The notes under the pieces: generated by a model
Seen by the model: only the letters and a program-made list of their open reading frames with translations
The model's database searches: none
Told to the model about the DNA's origin: nothing
Position numbers and translations under genes: made by a program
Assembly (NCBI RefSeq): GCF_000455125.1
Contig: NZ_AUWR01000029.1
Span: 1 to 56,566, forward strand
DNA length: 56,566 nucleotides
Direction: 5' to 3'
Source of the DNA: Mycobacterium sp. UM_WGJ
Lineage (GTDB): Bacteria; Actinomycetota; Actinomycetes; Mycobacteriales; Mycobacteriaceae
Shown: piece by piece, positions 30,355 to 39,192 of the stretch
Layout: the number at the start of each line of letters is the position of its first letter
Numbering within the stretch: position 1 is the stretch's first letter

Positions 30355-31362
30355 GTGACGCAAGACATGTCGGAAACCTGCCCCGCAGCCAGCGAAGCGC
30401 CGGTCGCTGCCGGCTGTCCCGTGAGCAACAACGGCTACGACGCGCCCCCGATCCCGCTGGGCCCCGACTCGCTGACCTGGAAGTACTTCGGCCAATGGAC
30501 CGGTCTGTTCCAGGGGACCTGGGCCGGCTCGATGCAGAACATGCACCCTCAGCTCGGTGCCGCGGTCAAAGACCACTCCATCTTCTTCATGGAACGCATC
30601 CCGCGCCTGATGCGGTCGATCTACCCGATCGGCGGCGTGGTGTTCGACGGTTACCGCGCCCCGCAGACCGGCGCCGAGGTCCGTGACTACCACATCGGCA
30701 TCAAGGGTGTGGACGAGCAGGGACGCCGCTACAGCGCGCTGAACCCCGACGTCTTCTATTGGGCCCACGCAACCTTCTTCAAGTCGACCCTGCTGGCGGC
30801 CGAGAAGTTCGCCGGCGGACTGACCGAGGCCGACAAGCGGCAGCTGTTCGACGAGCACGTGCAGTGGTACCGGATGTACGGCATGAGCATGCGCCCGGTT
30901 CCCAAGACCTGGGAAGAGTTCCAAGAGTACTGGGACCACATGTGCAACAACGTCCTGGAGAACAACTGGGCGGCCCGTGAGGTCATGGACCTGTCGACCA
31001 TGCCCAAACATCCGTCACTGGAATGGATTCCGGATTGGCTGTGGGCGCTGAACCTCAAGGTCATGCAGCGCTTCCTGACGTTCATGACCGTGGCGCTCTA
31101 TGACCCGCCGGTGCGCGAACTCATGGGCTACACCTGGTCCCCGCGCCAGGAGCGGGTGCACGGGTATCTGTGCAAGGCGATCACCTTGGTGTCCAAGTAC
31201 GGCCCCAAACGCGCCCTGATGCATCCGCGCAAGCGCTCCGCGCTCGACCGCGCCTCGGGTCGGCTTCCGGTGGATGCGCCCCTGGTGCAGACTCCGGCAC
31301 GCAACCTGCCGCCGGTCGAGTACCGCAACGACCCGCACTTCTACTGCCCGAAGGTCGACTGA
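30355..31362 (+). CDS. MpaB/DUF2236-family putative oxygenase
   Basis: A protein of 335 aa from GTG 30355, with GGGAG 9 nt upstream; an in-frame ATG at 30313 would sit on the operator. The DUF2236 core runs from about 60 to 290, with FMERIPRLMRSIYPIGG, the ALNPDVFYWAHATFFKSTL block and DEHVQWYRMYGM. The family includes fungal MpaB and is related to latex-clearing rubber oxygenases that use haem. No signal peptide. The reaction is unknown. Confidence 0.82.
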   Translation: MTQDMSETCPAASEAPVAAGCPVSNNGYDAPPIPLGPDSLTWKYFGQWTGLFQGTWAGSMQNMHPQLGAAVKDHSIFFMERIPRLMRSIYPIGGVVFDGYRAPQTGAEVRDYHIGIKGVDEQGRRYSALNPDVFYWAHATFFKSTLLAAEKFAGGLTEADKRQLFDEHVQWYRMYGMSMRPVPKTWEEFQEYWDHMCNNVLENNWAAREVMDLSTMPKHPSLEWIPDWLWALNLKVMQRFLTFMTVALYDPPVRELMGYTWSPRQERVHGYLCKAITLVSKYGPKRALMHPRKRSALDRASGRLPVDAPLVQTPARNLPPVEYRNDPHFYCPKVD

Positions 31363-31386
31363 CCCGAGTCGAACCGGTAGCGCGTG

Positions 31387-31887
31387 TCAGCTGTTCAGTG
31401 ACCACACCGAGTAATTGAGCGCGGTGGCGAACAGGATCCACCCGAAGTACGGCAGCAGCAGCAACGCCGCGGTGCGATGGGCCTTCCAGAACGCCGCGAT
31501 GGTGATCACCACGGCGACATCGAGCAGCAGGATGTCAACCAGGGCAAGGCCGCGCCAGCCCAAACCGAAGAACAGCGGCGACCACAACAGGTTCAACACC
31601 AGCTGGACGCCATAGGCGATGATCGCCGGATTCGTCCACCGTGGGTCGGTCCGCCAGACCAGCCAGGCCGCGACCGCCATCAGCAGATACAGGGCACTCC
31701 ACACCGGGCCGAACAGATAACTCGGTGGCGCCCAGCTCGGCTGCGCGAGCTGCCCGTAGTCAGCCGCGGCGTCGGCCGAGGCCAGCCCGCCGAGAACCGC
31801 GACGACGATGACGAGCACAAGCGAGACCAGGAACGCCGCGAGGTGCTGGGATCTCGGCTGTTGCGTTTTCGACGAGATCGCTGCCAT
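31387..31887 (-). CDS. tspO: TspO/MBR family tryptophan-rich sensory membrane protein
   Basis: A protein of 166 aa with five transmembrane helices and the family's hallmark residues: QPSWAPPSYLFGPVW after helix 1, NLLWSPLFFGLGWRGLAL in the middle and NYSVWSLN at the end. TspO proteins bind porphyrins and cholesterol and are linked to stress responses. The ATG at 31887 is set by a leaderless promoter. It is divergent from the helicase with start codons 42 nt apart. Confidence 0.92.
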   Translation of the reverse strand: MAAISSKTQQPRSQHLAAFLVSLVLVIVVAVLGGLASADAAADYGQLAQPSWAPPSYLFGPVWSALYLLMAVAAWLVWRTDPRWTNPAIIAYGVQLVLNLLWSPLFFGLGWRGLALVDILLLDVAVVITIAAFWKAHRTAALLLLPYFGWILFATALNYSVWSLNS

Positions 31888-31893
31888 CTGGTC

Positions 31894-31899
31894 ACGATA
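31894..31899 (-). promoter_or_regulatory. -10 hexamer TATCGT, leaderless promoter
   Basis: On the minus strand TATCGT is followed by 6 nt and the ATG of tspO. Confidence 0.5.
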
Positions 31900-31915
31900 G
31901 CCCGAATCACGCCAG

Positions 31916-31921
31916 TAGGGT
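31916..31921 (+). promoter_or_regulatory. -10 hexamer TAGGGT, leaderless promoter
   Basis: TAGGGT is followed by 7 nt and GTG at 31929. Only 16 bp separate it from the tspO hexamer on the other strand, so the two polymerase sites must compete. Confidence 0.5.
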
Positions 31922-31928
31922 GGCTTCA

Positions 31929-34295
31929 GTGGTGGCCGCCAGCAACACCGTCGTGCTGACCGAGGAGTTCCGTGCCGCATTGGGGCTGCTGGCAGCGGGC
32001 CGCAACCTGTTTCTGACCGGCAAGGCCGGCACGGGCAAATCGACGCTCATCCGCCACTTCATGGCCGCCACCGATCGCAAGGTCGTGGTGGTCGCCCCGA
32101 CCGGGATCGCCGCCCTCAACGTCGACGGCCACACCATCCACCGGCTGTTCGGATTCCGGCCCACCACAACGCTGTCCGATGTCGCCGGCGGCGACTACCG
32201 GCCCGGGCGCTTCACCAAGACGCTGGCCAAACTGCAGACGCTGATCATCGACGAGGCGTCGATGGTGCGTGCCGACGTGTTCGACATGATCGCCGCAGCG
32301 CTGCAGCGCTTCGGGCCGGAGCCGGGAACTGCGTTCGGCGGGGTTCAGGTGGTGTTGGTGGGCGACCTCTACCAGCTGCCGCCGGTGGTCACCGAGGGCG
32401 AGCAACACTACTTCTCGACGACCTATGACACCCCGTATTTCTTCTCGGCGAGCACGTTTCGCCGGGCGGAGTTCCCGAGCGTCTCACTGACGACGGTGTT
32501 CCGCCAGCTCGGCGATGACCGGATGACCGCGATCCTCAACGAGATTCGGGAAGGCGTGCTGCTCGGCCATGCGAGGGCGCACTTGGACGCCCGGGTGGAT
32601 CCCGGCTTCGTGCCGCCCGACCACGAACTGTGGCTGACGTTGGCGCCCACCAACCGGCTGGTCACCGCGCGTAATCGCCAGCAGCTGGAGCGGTTGCCGG
32701 GTGAGGAAATGGTGCACCGCGCCACCGAATCCGGCGACCTGTCGCTGTTCGACAAGCCGCTGGATGAGGAGTTGCGCTTCAAGATCGGCGCCCAGGTGAT
32801 GATGCTCAACAACGATCAGGCCGAACGCTGGGTCAACGGTTCGATCGGCCGCGTGGTGGGAGTGGGCTACGACCGCCACGGCGCCGTGGTCGAAATCGAG
32901 TTCCCCCACGGCGACATCGCCGACGTCACCCCGTTCACCTGGGGGGCGACCCGCCCGGTGATCGAGGGCGGCGCCTTGCGCCGCGACGTTGTCGGCACCT
33001 TCACCCAGTTGCCGTTCAAACTGGCCTGGGCGATCACCATTCACAAGAGCCAAGGCCAGACCCTGGAACGACTGGTGGTGGACCTGTCCGGCGGCATGTT
33101 CTCCACCGGCCAGCTCTACGTGGCGTTGAGCCGGTGCACCTCGCTGGCCGGGCTCGTGCTCAAACGCCCTGTGTTGCCGAAAGATCTGAAAGTAGATCGC
33201 CGGATCGCCCGATTCCTGCGCGCCTCGGCCGAGCGCGACCGGGCGCGCCGCTACTGCGCGATCGGTCTGCTCACGGTGGGCGACGAGGGACGGATGTCGC
33301 GACCTCGCCCGGTGGAGTTGGCGGTGGCGTTCGACGATGGGACGGCGATATCGACGCTGATCAATCCGCAGCGGGATCTGGCCGACGCGCGCCAGGCCTA
33401 TCGGATCGGGGTGGCCGACGTGCTGCTGGCGCCCACGTTGCGGGAGGCCTGGGCGGTGATCGCGCCGATGCTGGCCGGATGCACGCCGGTGGGCGTCAAC
33501 GTCGATGAGACGCTGGGGCTGATCGACTTCGAGCTCAAGCGACTGGGACAGGTGACCCCGATGCCGCTGGGTATCGACCTGCGGGGCACCAGCATCGCCG
33601 GCGACACGGCACTGCAGCGCGCCAGGGCCACGCTGGACAGACTCGACGCCGTCGACGTCGATTCCGGCTCATCGCCGTTCGACGAACCCGACGAAACCGA
33701 CGCCCTCTCGGGAATCCTGCTCAGCCGCGATCCGGACGTCACCACCCCGACGGCCGAACACCTTCCGGCGCTGTCGGCGCTGCTGCGGATCAGCCGAACC
33801 CTCGGAGCGATCCTGCTGGGCGTCAAGCCTGTCGATCAGGCGTCGGTGGCGGGGGAGACCAACTGGGAACAGGCGGCACGCCAGGCCGCCGCCGATCAAC
33901 TGCTGCTCGCGGCCACCCGCACCCGACTCCCGGAGGAGGTGTCGGCGCGGCTGGGCGACGCACTGCGCGCGCTGGGCGCCGACGACTCAGCGGCGGGGCT
34001 GACCCGCCCGCCGTCGCCAGCCGATGACATCGACGCGGTCCTGGCTCCCGGCGCCCGCGTCTGCTTCACCGGAACCGCGGTCGACGGCCACGGCCGGGTG
34101 CTGGAACGCGACGAGATAGAGCGGCTGGCTGCCTCAGCCGGGCTGGCGCCGGTGCGTTCGGTGACCAAGACGCGATGTGAGGTGTTGGTCATCGCCGAAG
34201 CGGGCACGCAGTCGGGAAAGGCCCGCAAAGCCCAGGACTACGGGAAACCGGTGTTCACCGTCGACGAGTTCCTGGGTTGGCTGGCACGCCGGTGA
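31929..34295 (+). CDS. Pif1-like superfamily 1B helicase with C-terminal BRCT domain
   Basis: A protein of 788 aa. Walker A GKAGTGKST lies near 31-39, motif Ia VVVAPTGIAALNVDGHTIHRLF, Walker B LIIDEASMVRADVFD, motif III GDLYQLPPV, and the SF1B C-terminal motifs include AWAITIHKSQGQTLERLVVDL and GQLYVALSRCTSLAGL. After about 430 there is a long divergent region, and the last 75 residues form a BRCT-like domain (VCFTGTAVDGHG, TKTRCEVLVIAE, KPVFTVDEFLGWL). The helicase probably unwinds DNA in repair or replication. GTG 31929 is chosen from the promoter spacing; GTG 31920 is the alternative. Confidence 0.9.
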   Translation: MVAASNTVVLTEEFRAALGLLAAGRNLFLTGKAGTGKSTLIRHFMAATDRKVVVVAPTGIAALNVDGHTIHRLFGFRPTTTLSDVAGGDYRPGRFTKTLAKLQTLIIDEASMVRADVFDMIAAALQRFGPEPGTAFGGVQVVLVGDLYQLPPVVTEGEQHYFSTTYDTPYFFSASTFRRAEFPSVSLTTVFRQLGDDRMTAILNEIREGVLLGHARAHLDARVDPGFVPPDHELWLTLAPTNRLVTARNRQQLERLPGEEMVHRATESGDLSLFDKPLDEELRFKIGAQVMMLNNDQAERWVNGSIGRVVGVGYDRHGAVVEIEFPHGDIADVTPFTWGATRPVIEGGALRRDVVGTFTQLPFKLAWAITIHKSQGQTLERLVVDLSGGMFSTGQLYVALSRCTSLAGLVLKRPVLPKDLKVDRRIARFLRASAERDRARRYCAIGLLTVGDEGRMSRPRPVELAVAFDDGTAISTLINPQRDLADARQAYRIGVADVLLAPTLREAWAVIAPMLAGCTPVGVNVDETLGLIDFELKRLGQVTPMPLGIDLRGTSIAGDTALQRARATLDRLDAVDVDSGSSPFDEPDETDALSGILLSRDPDVTTPTAEHLPALSALLRISRTLGAILLGVKPVDQASVAGETNWEQAARQAAADQLLLAATRTRLPEEVSARLGDALRALGADDSAAGLTRPPSPADDIDAVLAPGARVCFTGTAVDGHGRVLERDEIERLAASAGLAPVRSVTKTRCEVLVIAEAGTQSGKARKAQDYGKPVFTVDEFLGWLARR

Positions 34296-34304
34296 ACGAA
34301 GGCT

Positions 34305-34730
34305 TCAGTCCAAGTCTGCCAAGGCTTTCCGCGCGGCTTCGAGCTCGGCTTCCAGAGCGGCCACCCGCGCGGCGTGCTGCGAGCGGGCCTCGTCCATCAG
34401 CGCCTCGATCGGTGCGAACAGATCGGCGTGCAGTTCCTTGGCGGCCCGCGACACCGCGGCCGCCGCGACGGCGAGGTTGCGCACCAGATAGCTGCTGCCC
34501 TGCTTGATCTCGGCGTGCCACTCGCCGTCGGCGGTACCGGTCACGGTCAGGGTCAGCTCGAGCGTCTTGGCTTTCTTGCCAGCCGACTTCTTGACCGGCT
34601 CCTTGATTTCGGGAGCCTCGATGACGGCGGCGACGGGCTCGGGGGCGGGCGTCGCAGCGGCGAACGAACCCATCCCGACGCTGTCGCCGGTGAGGGCCGG
34701 GGCTTCGGGGGCGAACGTGGGTGCAGTCAT
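34305..34730 (-). CDS. DUF6319-like hypothetical protein
   Basis: A protein of 141 aa. Residues 1-50 are Ala/Pro/Glu-rich and probably disordered; KKSAGKKAKTLELTLTVTGTADGEWHAEIKQG is a basic patch leading to a small beta region; the C-terminus is a coiled coil (SQHAARVAALEAELEAARKALADLD). The ATG at 34730 is preferred because GGAGG lies 12 nt upstream. A LexA-box-like palindrome lies 61 nt upstream, suggesting damage induction. No signal peptide. Confidence 0.65.
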   Translation of the reverse strand: MTAPTFAPEAPALTGDSVGMGSFAAATPAPEPVAAVIEAPEIKEPVKKSAGKKAKTLELTLTVTGTADGEWHAEIKQGSSYLVRNLAVAAAAVSRAAKELHADLFAPIEALMDEARSQHAARVAALEAELEAARKALADLD

Positions 34731-34790
34731 ATCGGTGGCGACCTCCGTGTTCAATCGATGCCCGCGGCGGCGGGCAAGCTCACCACGTAT

Positions 34791-34806
34791 TAGAACACAT
34801 GTTCGA
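34791..34806 (-). promoter_or_regulatory. LexA (SOS) box candidate
   Basis: TAGAACACATGTTCGA differs at one position from the mycobacterial SOS box TCGAAC-N4-GTTCGA and keeps both GAAC/GTTC cores with the 4-nt spacing. It lies between two minus-strand genes, in the upstream region of the DUF6319-like gene. Confidence 0.55.
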
Positions 34807-34827
34807 CACGTCGGCGGACGCGACGGC

Positions 34828-35517
34828 TCAATCCGTCGGCGCTGGCGTCATCGAGGAGATGTAGTAGGTCTCCTGCCCGGCGGGGTAGCCGCCACCGTTG
34901 GTGGCGATGTGCACATGGTCGTAGTGGTTGGCGGTTTCGTTGCCGTAATCCGACGTCCAGTTGCCACCGCCGACGCCCGGGTAGATCTTCTGGCGCCAGA
35001 TCACGTGGTTGACCCCCCACCGCTGGGCGTTGGCCAGCGCGTAGCCGGCGATCTGGTCGCCGAGCAGAATCCCGGCCTCGCTGTGGTAATCCGGAATCAT
35101 CACGTCGATGGCCAGCCCGTCGGGATGCCACCTCAACGGGTCCTGGCGATACCCGTAGATGGTCTTGATCTCCTGAAACAGCACGCCGATTGTGCGGGCC
35201 GCCCAAATGGTCTTGACCTGGAGCCCGTTCTCCGGCGCCACCCCGGGGGGCAGTGGGAAGGTGAATTGCTGGCCTTCGGTGGGCATCGGCACGCTCGCCG
35301 CCAGCGCCGCGGCCTCGGCGGGATTGGCGATGCGCATCCCGCCGGCGGTCGGAGGGGGCGGTGTCGACGAAGCCGACGGCGCCGCCACGGCAGTCTCGGT
35401 GGGCTTGGGCGCCGCATCGTGGCTGCTCTGGGCGTAGATGAGGGCGGCCGAGACGGCCAGCGACGTCAGAATGGCCAGGCTGCGACCGCAGACCCTGGCA
35501 ATCTTTCGTCCGTCCAC
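34828..35517 (-). CDS. Exported M15/VanY-type peptidoglycan peptidase-like protein
   Basis: A protein of 229 aa. One N-terminal helix (about 9-27) acts as signal or anchor, followed by a Pro/Ser/Thr linker. The C-terminal domain (about 85-229) carries metal-ligand-like motifs: WHPDGLAIDVMIPDY and HYDHVHIA, the His...Asp and HxH arrangement of M15 peptidases and related D,D- or L,D-hydrolases. It probably cleaves cell-wall peptides. The GTG at 35517 is fixed by a leaderless promoter. Confidence 0.75.
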   Translation of the reverse strand: MDGRKIARVCGRSLAILTSLAVSAALIYAQSSHDAAPKPTETAVAAPSASSTPPPPTAGGMRIANPAEAAALAASVPMPTEGQQFTFPLPPGVAPENGLQVKTIWAARTIGVLFQEIKTIYGYRQDPLRWHPDGLAIDVMIPDYHSEAGILLGDQIAGYALANAQRWGVNHVIWRQKIYPGVGGGNWTSDYGNETANHYDHVHIATNGGGYPAGQETYYISSMTPAPTD

Positions 35518-35524
35518 CCAGAGC

Positions 35525-35530
35525 ACTGTA
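35525..35530 (-). promoter_or_regulatory. -10 hexamer TACAGT, leaderless promoter
   Basis: On the minus strand TACAGT is followed by 7 nt and the GTG at 35517. Confidence 0.5.
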
Positions 35531-35609
35531 GCTACTTGACCTTGGAAGTCGCAGGACCGGCGCTCTGCGGTGCAGGTGCGAATTGGTGCCAACCGCGGCG
35601 GATCGGGCG

Positions 35610-36629
35610 CTACTTTCCTGCTCGGTCGATTCGTCTGATCATCCGAGCGGTGGCGGCTTCGGTCGCGAGTCGGCGCGCTGCGTCCTTGCGACGGCCCCGG
35701 GCCCGGTCCAGCGCCGAGCGGATGGTGATGCCCTGTTCATAGGCCTGCACGACGCGCGGATCCACGTAGGAGCTGCGGGCGACTGCCGGGGTATTGCCGA
35801 GTTCCTCGGCGACGTAGCGCATCACGGCGGCGACTTCGCGACGGCGAACGGTTTTCGAGGTCGGCTCGCACGCGGCGGCGAAGCTCTCGGCCGCCAGCAC
35901 GGTGCCATGCCAGGTCCGCAGGTCCTTGACGCTGAACTGTTCATCGGTCAGCTCCCGGAACCGCTCGTTGAGGTCGTCGGCGCGCACTTCGCACCAGCCG
36001 TCGGAGGTGCGGTAAACCAGCAGCCGGGGCAGGTCGGTCGGCGCGCGCAACAGTGCGCGAACCGCACGCACCACCAGCGGATCGTCGACCGAAACCGTCC
36101 GCCGTACACCGCTTTTGGCCGGATAGTCGAAGTCCACGCAGCCGGTGCGCAGCGTGACGTGATCGCGCAGCAAGGTGGCCAGCCCGAAGCTGCCGTTCTC
36201 CTGGGCGTACTCCTCGCCACCGGCCCGGAAGTAACCCCGGTCGATGAGTTGCTGGGCGACGGCGAGCACCCGATCGCGTTTCAGGCCGCGACCGCGCAGG
36301 TCGGCGAGCACCTCGGCGCGCCAGTCCGGCAGCAGCTTGGCCAGGGTCAGCGCCCGGTCGAATTTCTCTTCGGAACGTTCGGCCTGCCACTGCGGGTGGT
36401 ACAGATACTGGCGACGTCCTGCGGCGTCTACTCCGACGGCCTGGATGTGCCCGTTGGGATAGGGGCAGATCCAGACCTTGCGCCACGCCGGGGGGATGGC
36501 CAGTGCCTTGATCCGGGCGAGGACCTCCGGATCGTCGACCGGGTGGTGACCGTCGGCGTAGGAAAAGCCTCGGCCTCGACCGATACGGCGCAACCCGGGA
36601 CCGGAGGTAGTGCTTCTACGAAGCCTCAC
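35610..36629 (-). CDS. DNA topoisomerase IB
   Basis: A protein of 339 aa of the small poxvirus-like bacterial type IB class. The N-terminal domain has GRGRGFSYADGHHPVDD and IPPAWRKVWICPYPNGHIQAVGVDAAGRRQYLYHP; the catalytic domain carries the Arg/Lys region (FSVKDLRTWHGTVLAAE, with the conserved His) and the nucleophilic Tyr in SSYVDPRVVQAYE. It relaxes supercoils without ATP. The start is a GTG; the gene stands alone. Confidence 0.93.
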   Translation of the reverse strand: MRLRRSTTSGPGLRRIGRGRGFSYADGHHPVDDPEVLARIKALAIPPAWRKVWICPYPNGHIQAVGVDAAGRRQYLYHPQWQAERSEEKFDRALTLAKLLPDWRAEVLADLRGRGLKRDRVLAVAQQLIDRGYFRAGGEEYAQENGSFGLATLLRDHVTLRTGCVDFDYPAKSGVRRTVSVDDPLVVRAVRALLRAPTDLPRLLVYRTSDGWCEVRADDLNERFRELTDEQFSVKDLRTWHGTVLAAESFAAACEPTSKTVRRREVAAVMRYVAEELGNTPAVARSSYVDPRVVQAYEQGITIRSALDRARGRRKDAARRLATEAATARMIRRIDRAGK

Positions 36630-36679
36630 GGCACCGAATTACCCGCATCGGGACCGGTCGACACCCAGCGTTGGCAGCG

Positions 36680-36991
36680 CTAGGCGCCCGGGCACAACTC
36701 CTGGCGCGCCGCGTCGGCTATCAGCGGGAACTGCGGCCACGCCGGGTAGTGCGGCATTTGCATTTCGACGGTTCGCCCTACCCGCAGGTTCTCGCAGATC
36801 ATGTGCCCGAGGGCTCGCACGCTGGACTCCGAGATCGGCTCGTCATTCCCGTAGCGCGCGGTGTAGCCGTGGGTGTTGAGATAATGCATGAAGCTGGCTT
36901 CGTCGGCGTGCGCCGGCGCTGCGGCGACCAACGTTCCCATCGCCACACCGGTGATCGCCAACGGTGCGGTGAACCGGGCTGCCCAACTCAT
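36680..36991 (-). CDS. Exported DUF732 protein
   Basis: A protein of 103 aa with a signal peptide cleaved after APAHA (about 27) and a DUF732 domain: DEASFMHYLNTHGYTA, LGHMICENLRVGRTV and a final ELCPGA, with two cysteines likely bonded. The family is specific to mycobacteria and relatives and has no known function. A leaderless promoter sets the ATG at 36991. Confidence 0.85.
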   Translation of the reverse strand: MSWAARFTAPLAITGVAMGTLVAAAPAHADEASFMHYLNTHGYTARYGNDEPISESSVRALGHMICENLRVGRTVEMQMPHYPAWPQFPLIADAARQELCPGA

Positions 36992-36998
36992 ATCGGCA

Positions 36999-37004
36999 AT
37001 GCTA
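36999..37004 (-). promoter_or_regulatory. -10 hexamer TAGCAT, leaderless promoter
   Basis: On the minus strand TAGCAT is followed by 7 nt and the ATG at 36991. Confidence 0.55.
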
Positions 37005-37113
37005 CGGCGGCGGCGGATGAGGCGGTTCCGCCGGTGCCGGCCAGACCCGGCAAGTCCCCGCGAGCGGCTTCGGGTTGCTGCTAGCGTCAGCGGCGAGGAG
37101 AAAGGCGCTGGAC

Positions 37114-37509
37114 GTGAAATCAACCGCACTCGCGGCGGCCCTGGCCGCAGGTGTGCTGGCCGGGCTGATCGGTGCTGCGTCATCCGCTCAGGCCGATCCG
37201 CTCAATCCGCGTGATCCCGACTACTGCGGCAACAGCCCCGACATCCTGCTGTGCACCCAGCAGCAGTCGACCTACCCCAGTCCGGCTGAGATGGCCTATC
37301 TCAACGCCATCCGCGCAAAGTTCCCGCCCGGCACCGAGGCCCGCCGGCTGGCTGCCGGACGGACCGCATGCCTGGAGTTCCCGAAGCATCCGACCAGCCT
37401 CATCGTCGAACAGGTCTCGGTGTATCTGCAGATCCCCAAGCCCACCGCCGGCGAGGTGGTCGAGTCGGCGCGCACCAACATCTGCCCGACGGTCAAAACC
37501 CAGGCCTGA
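37114..37509 (+). CDS. Second exported DUF732-like protein
   Basis: A protein of 131 aa from GTG 37114, preceded by GAGGAGAAAGG. The signal peptide ends at SSAQA (about 27). The mature part has four cysteines (YCGNSPDILLC, ACLEF, NICPT) and the helix spacing of DUF732. It is divergent from the other DUF732 gene, 122 nt apart, so the two may be an inverted duplicate that has diverged strongly. Confidence 0.75.
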   Translation: MKSTALAAALAAGVLAGLIGAASSAQADPLNPRDPDYCGNSPDILLCTQQQSTYPSPAEMAYLNAIRAKFPPGTEARRLAAGRTACLEFPKHPTSLIVEQVSVYLQIPKPTAGEVVESARTNICPTVKTQA

Positions 37510-37516
37510 ACCCCGC

Positions 37517-39172
37517 TCAGCGGCGGTAGGCGCGCAGCCCGTCGCGGATCGCCGCCTGCGCGGCGACGTCGCACTCGTTGTAGCTCAGACACCACTGCCG
37601 GGCGGCGTCGGCCTGCGGGCCGCTGCCCCGGGCGGTTTCGATCGCCCCCAGCGAGGCCAGACCCCCGGGATCGTCGACCTCCCAACGGAAGCCGAAGAAG
37701 CCGGCGACCTGTTTGATCGACGACGAGGTGCGGGCGAAGAACGTTGCGTCGAACCATTTCCGCAGGTCATAGGTGAGACCGTCGAGCGCCTGCTGCACCT
37801 CGGCGAACCTGCGCGTACTGCTGACCTCGGGGTGGTGCCAATGGAAGACCTGAAGCGACTTGCCCTCGCGGGCGGCGTGACCGCGCAACTGCTGCATTCG
37901 AGAGGCGAACTCGGCGGCCAGTGCGGCTTCGGCGGCCTCGTCGAGCGGATCGAAGGAGACCACGGGTTGATAGCGGGCGGTGGAGTCGTCCTGGCCGTCG
38001 CGGATGCGTAAGCCCCACTGATAGATCCGGCCCTGGTCATCCCACTCGATGTCAAAGTCGACCTCGACGTCGGCGGAAGGAACAGTCGCCGGCCCCGGTT
38101 CGTGTGACTCGAAATCAGTTCCGGAGCAACTCATCCGGGCTCGCCGGACGGCGTTGGCCAGCCGGTCTCGCGGCATTTTGGTGCCCACGGACTGGACGCG
38201 GAACGCTTCGAGGTGCGCATCCACATCGACAGCCGCCAACTGCGCAACGCTCAACTTCGCGCCATCGCCGCAGTGTTGATACAGGTACTGCCACTCTCGG
38301 ATCGTGAGGTGGCCGGTCTCTATCGCGAACGACGCGTCACCGTCGCCGACCGCCTCGGCGCAGCAGTCGAACCAGACGCACGTCCCGCAGTCGGCGATGC
38401 GGTAGGGCCGCACCAGTTCTCGTCCGGCCGCTGCGGCCCGCGCGACCTCGACACGGAAGCCGAACTCGTGGTCATAGCGCTGCAGCGCCGAGCGTGACCG
38501 GCGATGCGACGGATCGCTGGCCGAATACGTGACGATGTTCTCGGCATCCAGGTCATACCAGGTGATGCCGAGACTCTCGCCGTGCAGTGCGGTGAGGTCG
38601 GAGCTGCCGATGATACCGCCGCGGCTCACCCCGCAGTGAAAACCCAACTCCTGCAACATCCGGGTGTAGTGCGCCAGCTGCATGACATCGTCACGCCAGC
38701 GCGCACCGTGGTCGGTGTGGCCGGAATAGGTCAGTCGCCGATCAGGTTGCGACAGTGTCGAGATCTCCACCTCCGCGCGTTTTGCGGGGGCCAGCGTGCG
38801 GTGGTTCTTGATGTCGACGGGCAGGTAGCCGTCCTGGTGCCGGACCAAGACGTCGGGAAGGCCCCTGCGGCCGTTGACATCCGGCAGGGCCCCGCCGGCA
38901 ATCACCTCGACACCGGCGGTCATCGCGGCCACGGTGCGTCGCTGGCGTTCGGTAGCGCCGATCTCGGCGTCCAACAGCAGCAGTCGGTCAGAACCCGCGT
39001 AGCGTGACCGGAGTTCCTCGAGGACAGCTTCCTCGAATTCGATTCCGGCACTGCGCAGCGCCTCCAAGTCCGGGCTCGGCGGCGCAGGCTCGGCGATGCC
39101 GGGAGCGAACTCGTTGTGGGTGACGCGAGCGCACCGTTTTGCCGGGTAGCCGCCGAGGGTGACCGGTGCCAT
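37517..39172 (-). CDS. TM0106-family RecB-like nuclease with RNase H-like domain (Rv2119 homologue)
   Basis: A protein of 551 aa. The RecB-type nuclease motif is visible as LPDVLVRHQDGYLPVDIKNH (about 123-142), with the D and DIK residues. Cysteines in IADCGTCVWFDCC may hold an Fe-S cluster as in AddB/Cas4. The C-terminal part (from about 365) resembles a YprB-type RNase H-like fold (EVDFDIEWDDQGRIYQWGL) and ends with CLSYNECDVAAQAAI. It matches Rv2119. It probably acts in DNA processing. Confidence 0.85.
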   Translation of the reverse strand: MAPVTLGGYPAKRCARVTHNEFAPGIAEPAPPSPDLEALRSAGIEFEEAVLEELRSRYAGSDRLLLLDAEIGATERQRRTVAAMTAGVEVIAGGALPDVNGRRGLPDVLVRHQDGYLPVDIKNHRTLAPAKRAEVEISTLSQPDRRLTYSGHTDHGARWRDDVMQLAHYTRMLQELGFHCGVSRGGIIGSSDLTALHGESLGITWYDLDAENIVTYSASDPSHRRSRSALQRYDHEFGFRVEVARAAAAGRELVRPYRIADCGTCVWFDCCAEAVGDGDASFAIETGHLTIREWQYLYQHCGDGAKLSVAQLAAVDVDAHLEAFRVQSVGTKMPRDRLANAVRRARMSCSGTDFESHEPGPATVPSADVEVDFDIEWDDQGRIYQWGLRIRDGQDDSTARYQPVVSFDPLDEAAEAALAAEFASRMQQLRGHAAREGKSLQVFHWHHPEVSSTRRFAEVQQALDGLTYDLRKWFDATFFARTSSSIKQVAGFFGFRWEVDDPGGLASLGAIETARGSGPQADAARQWCLSYNECDVAAQAAIRDGLRAYRR

Positions 39173-39192
39173 CGCGTCCCGTCCCGTGTCGC

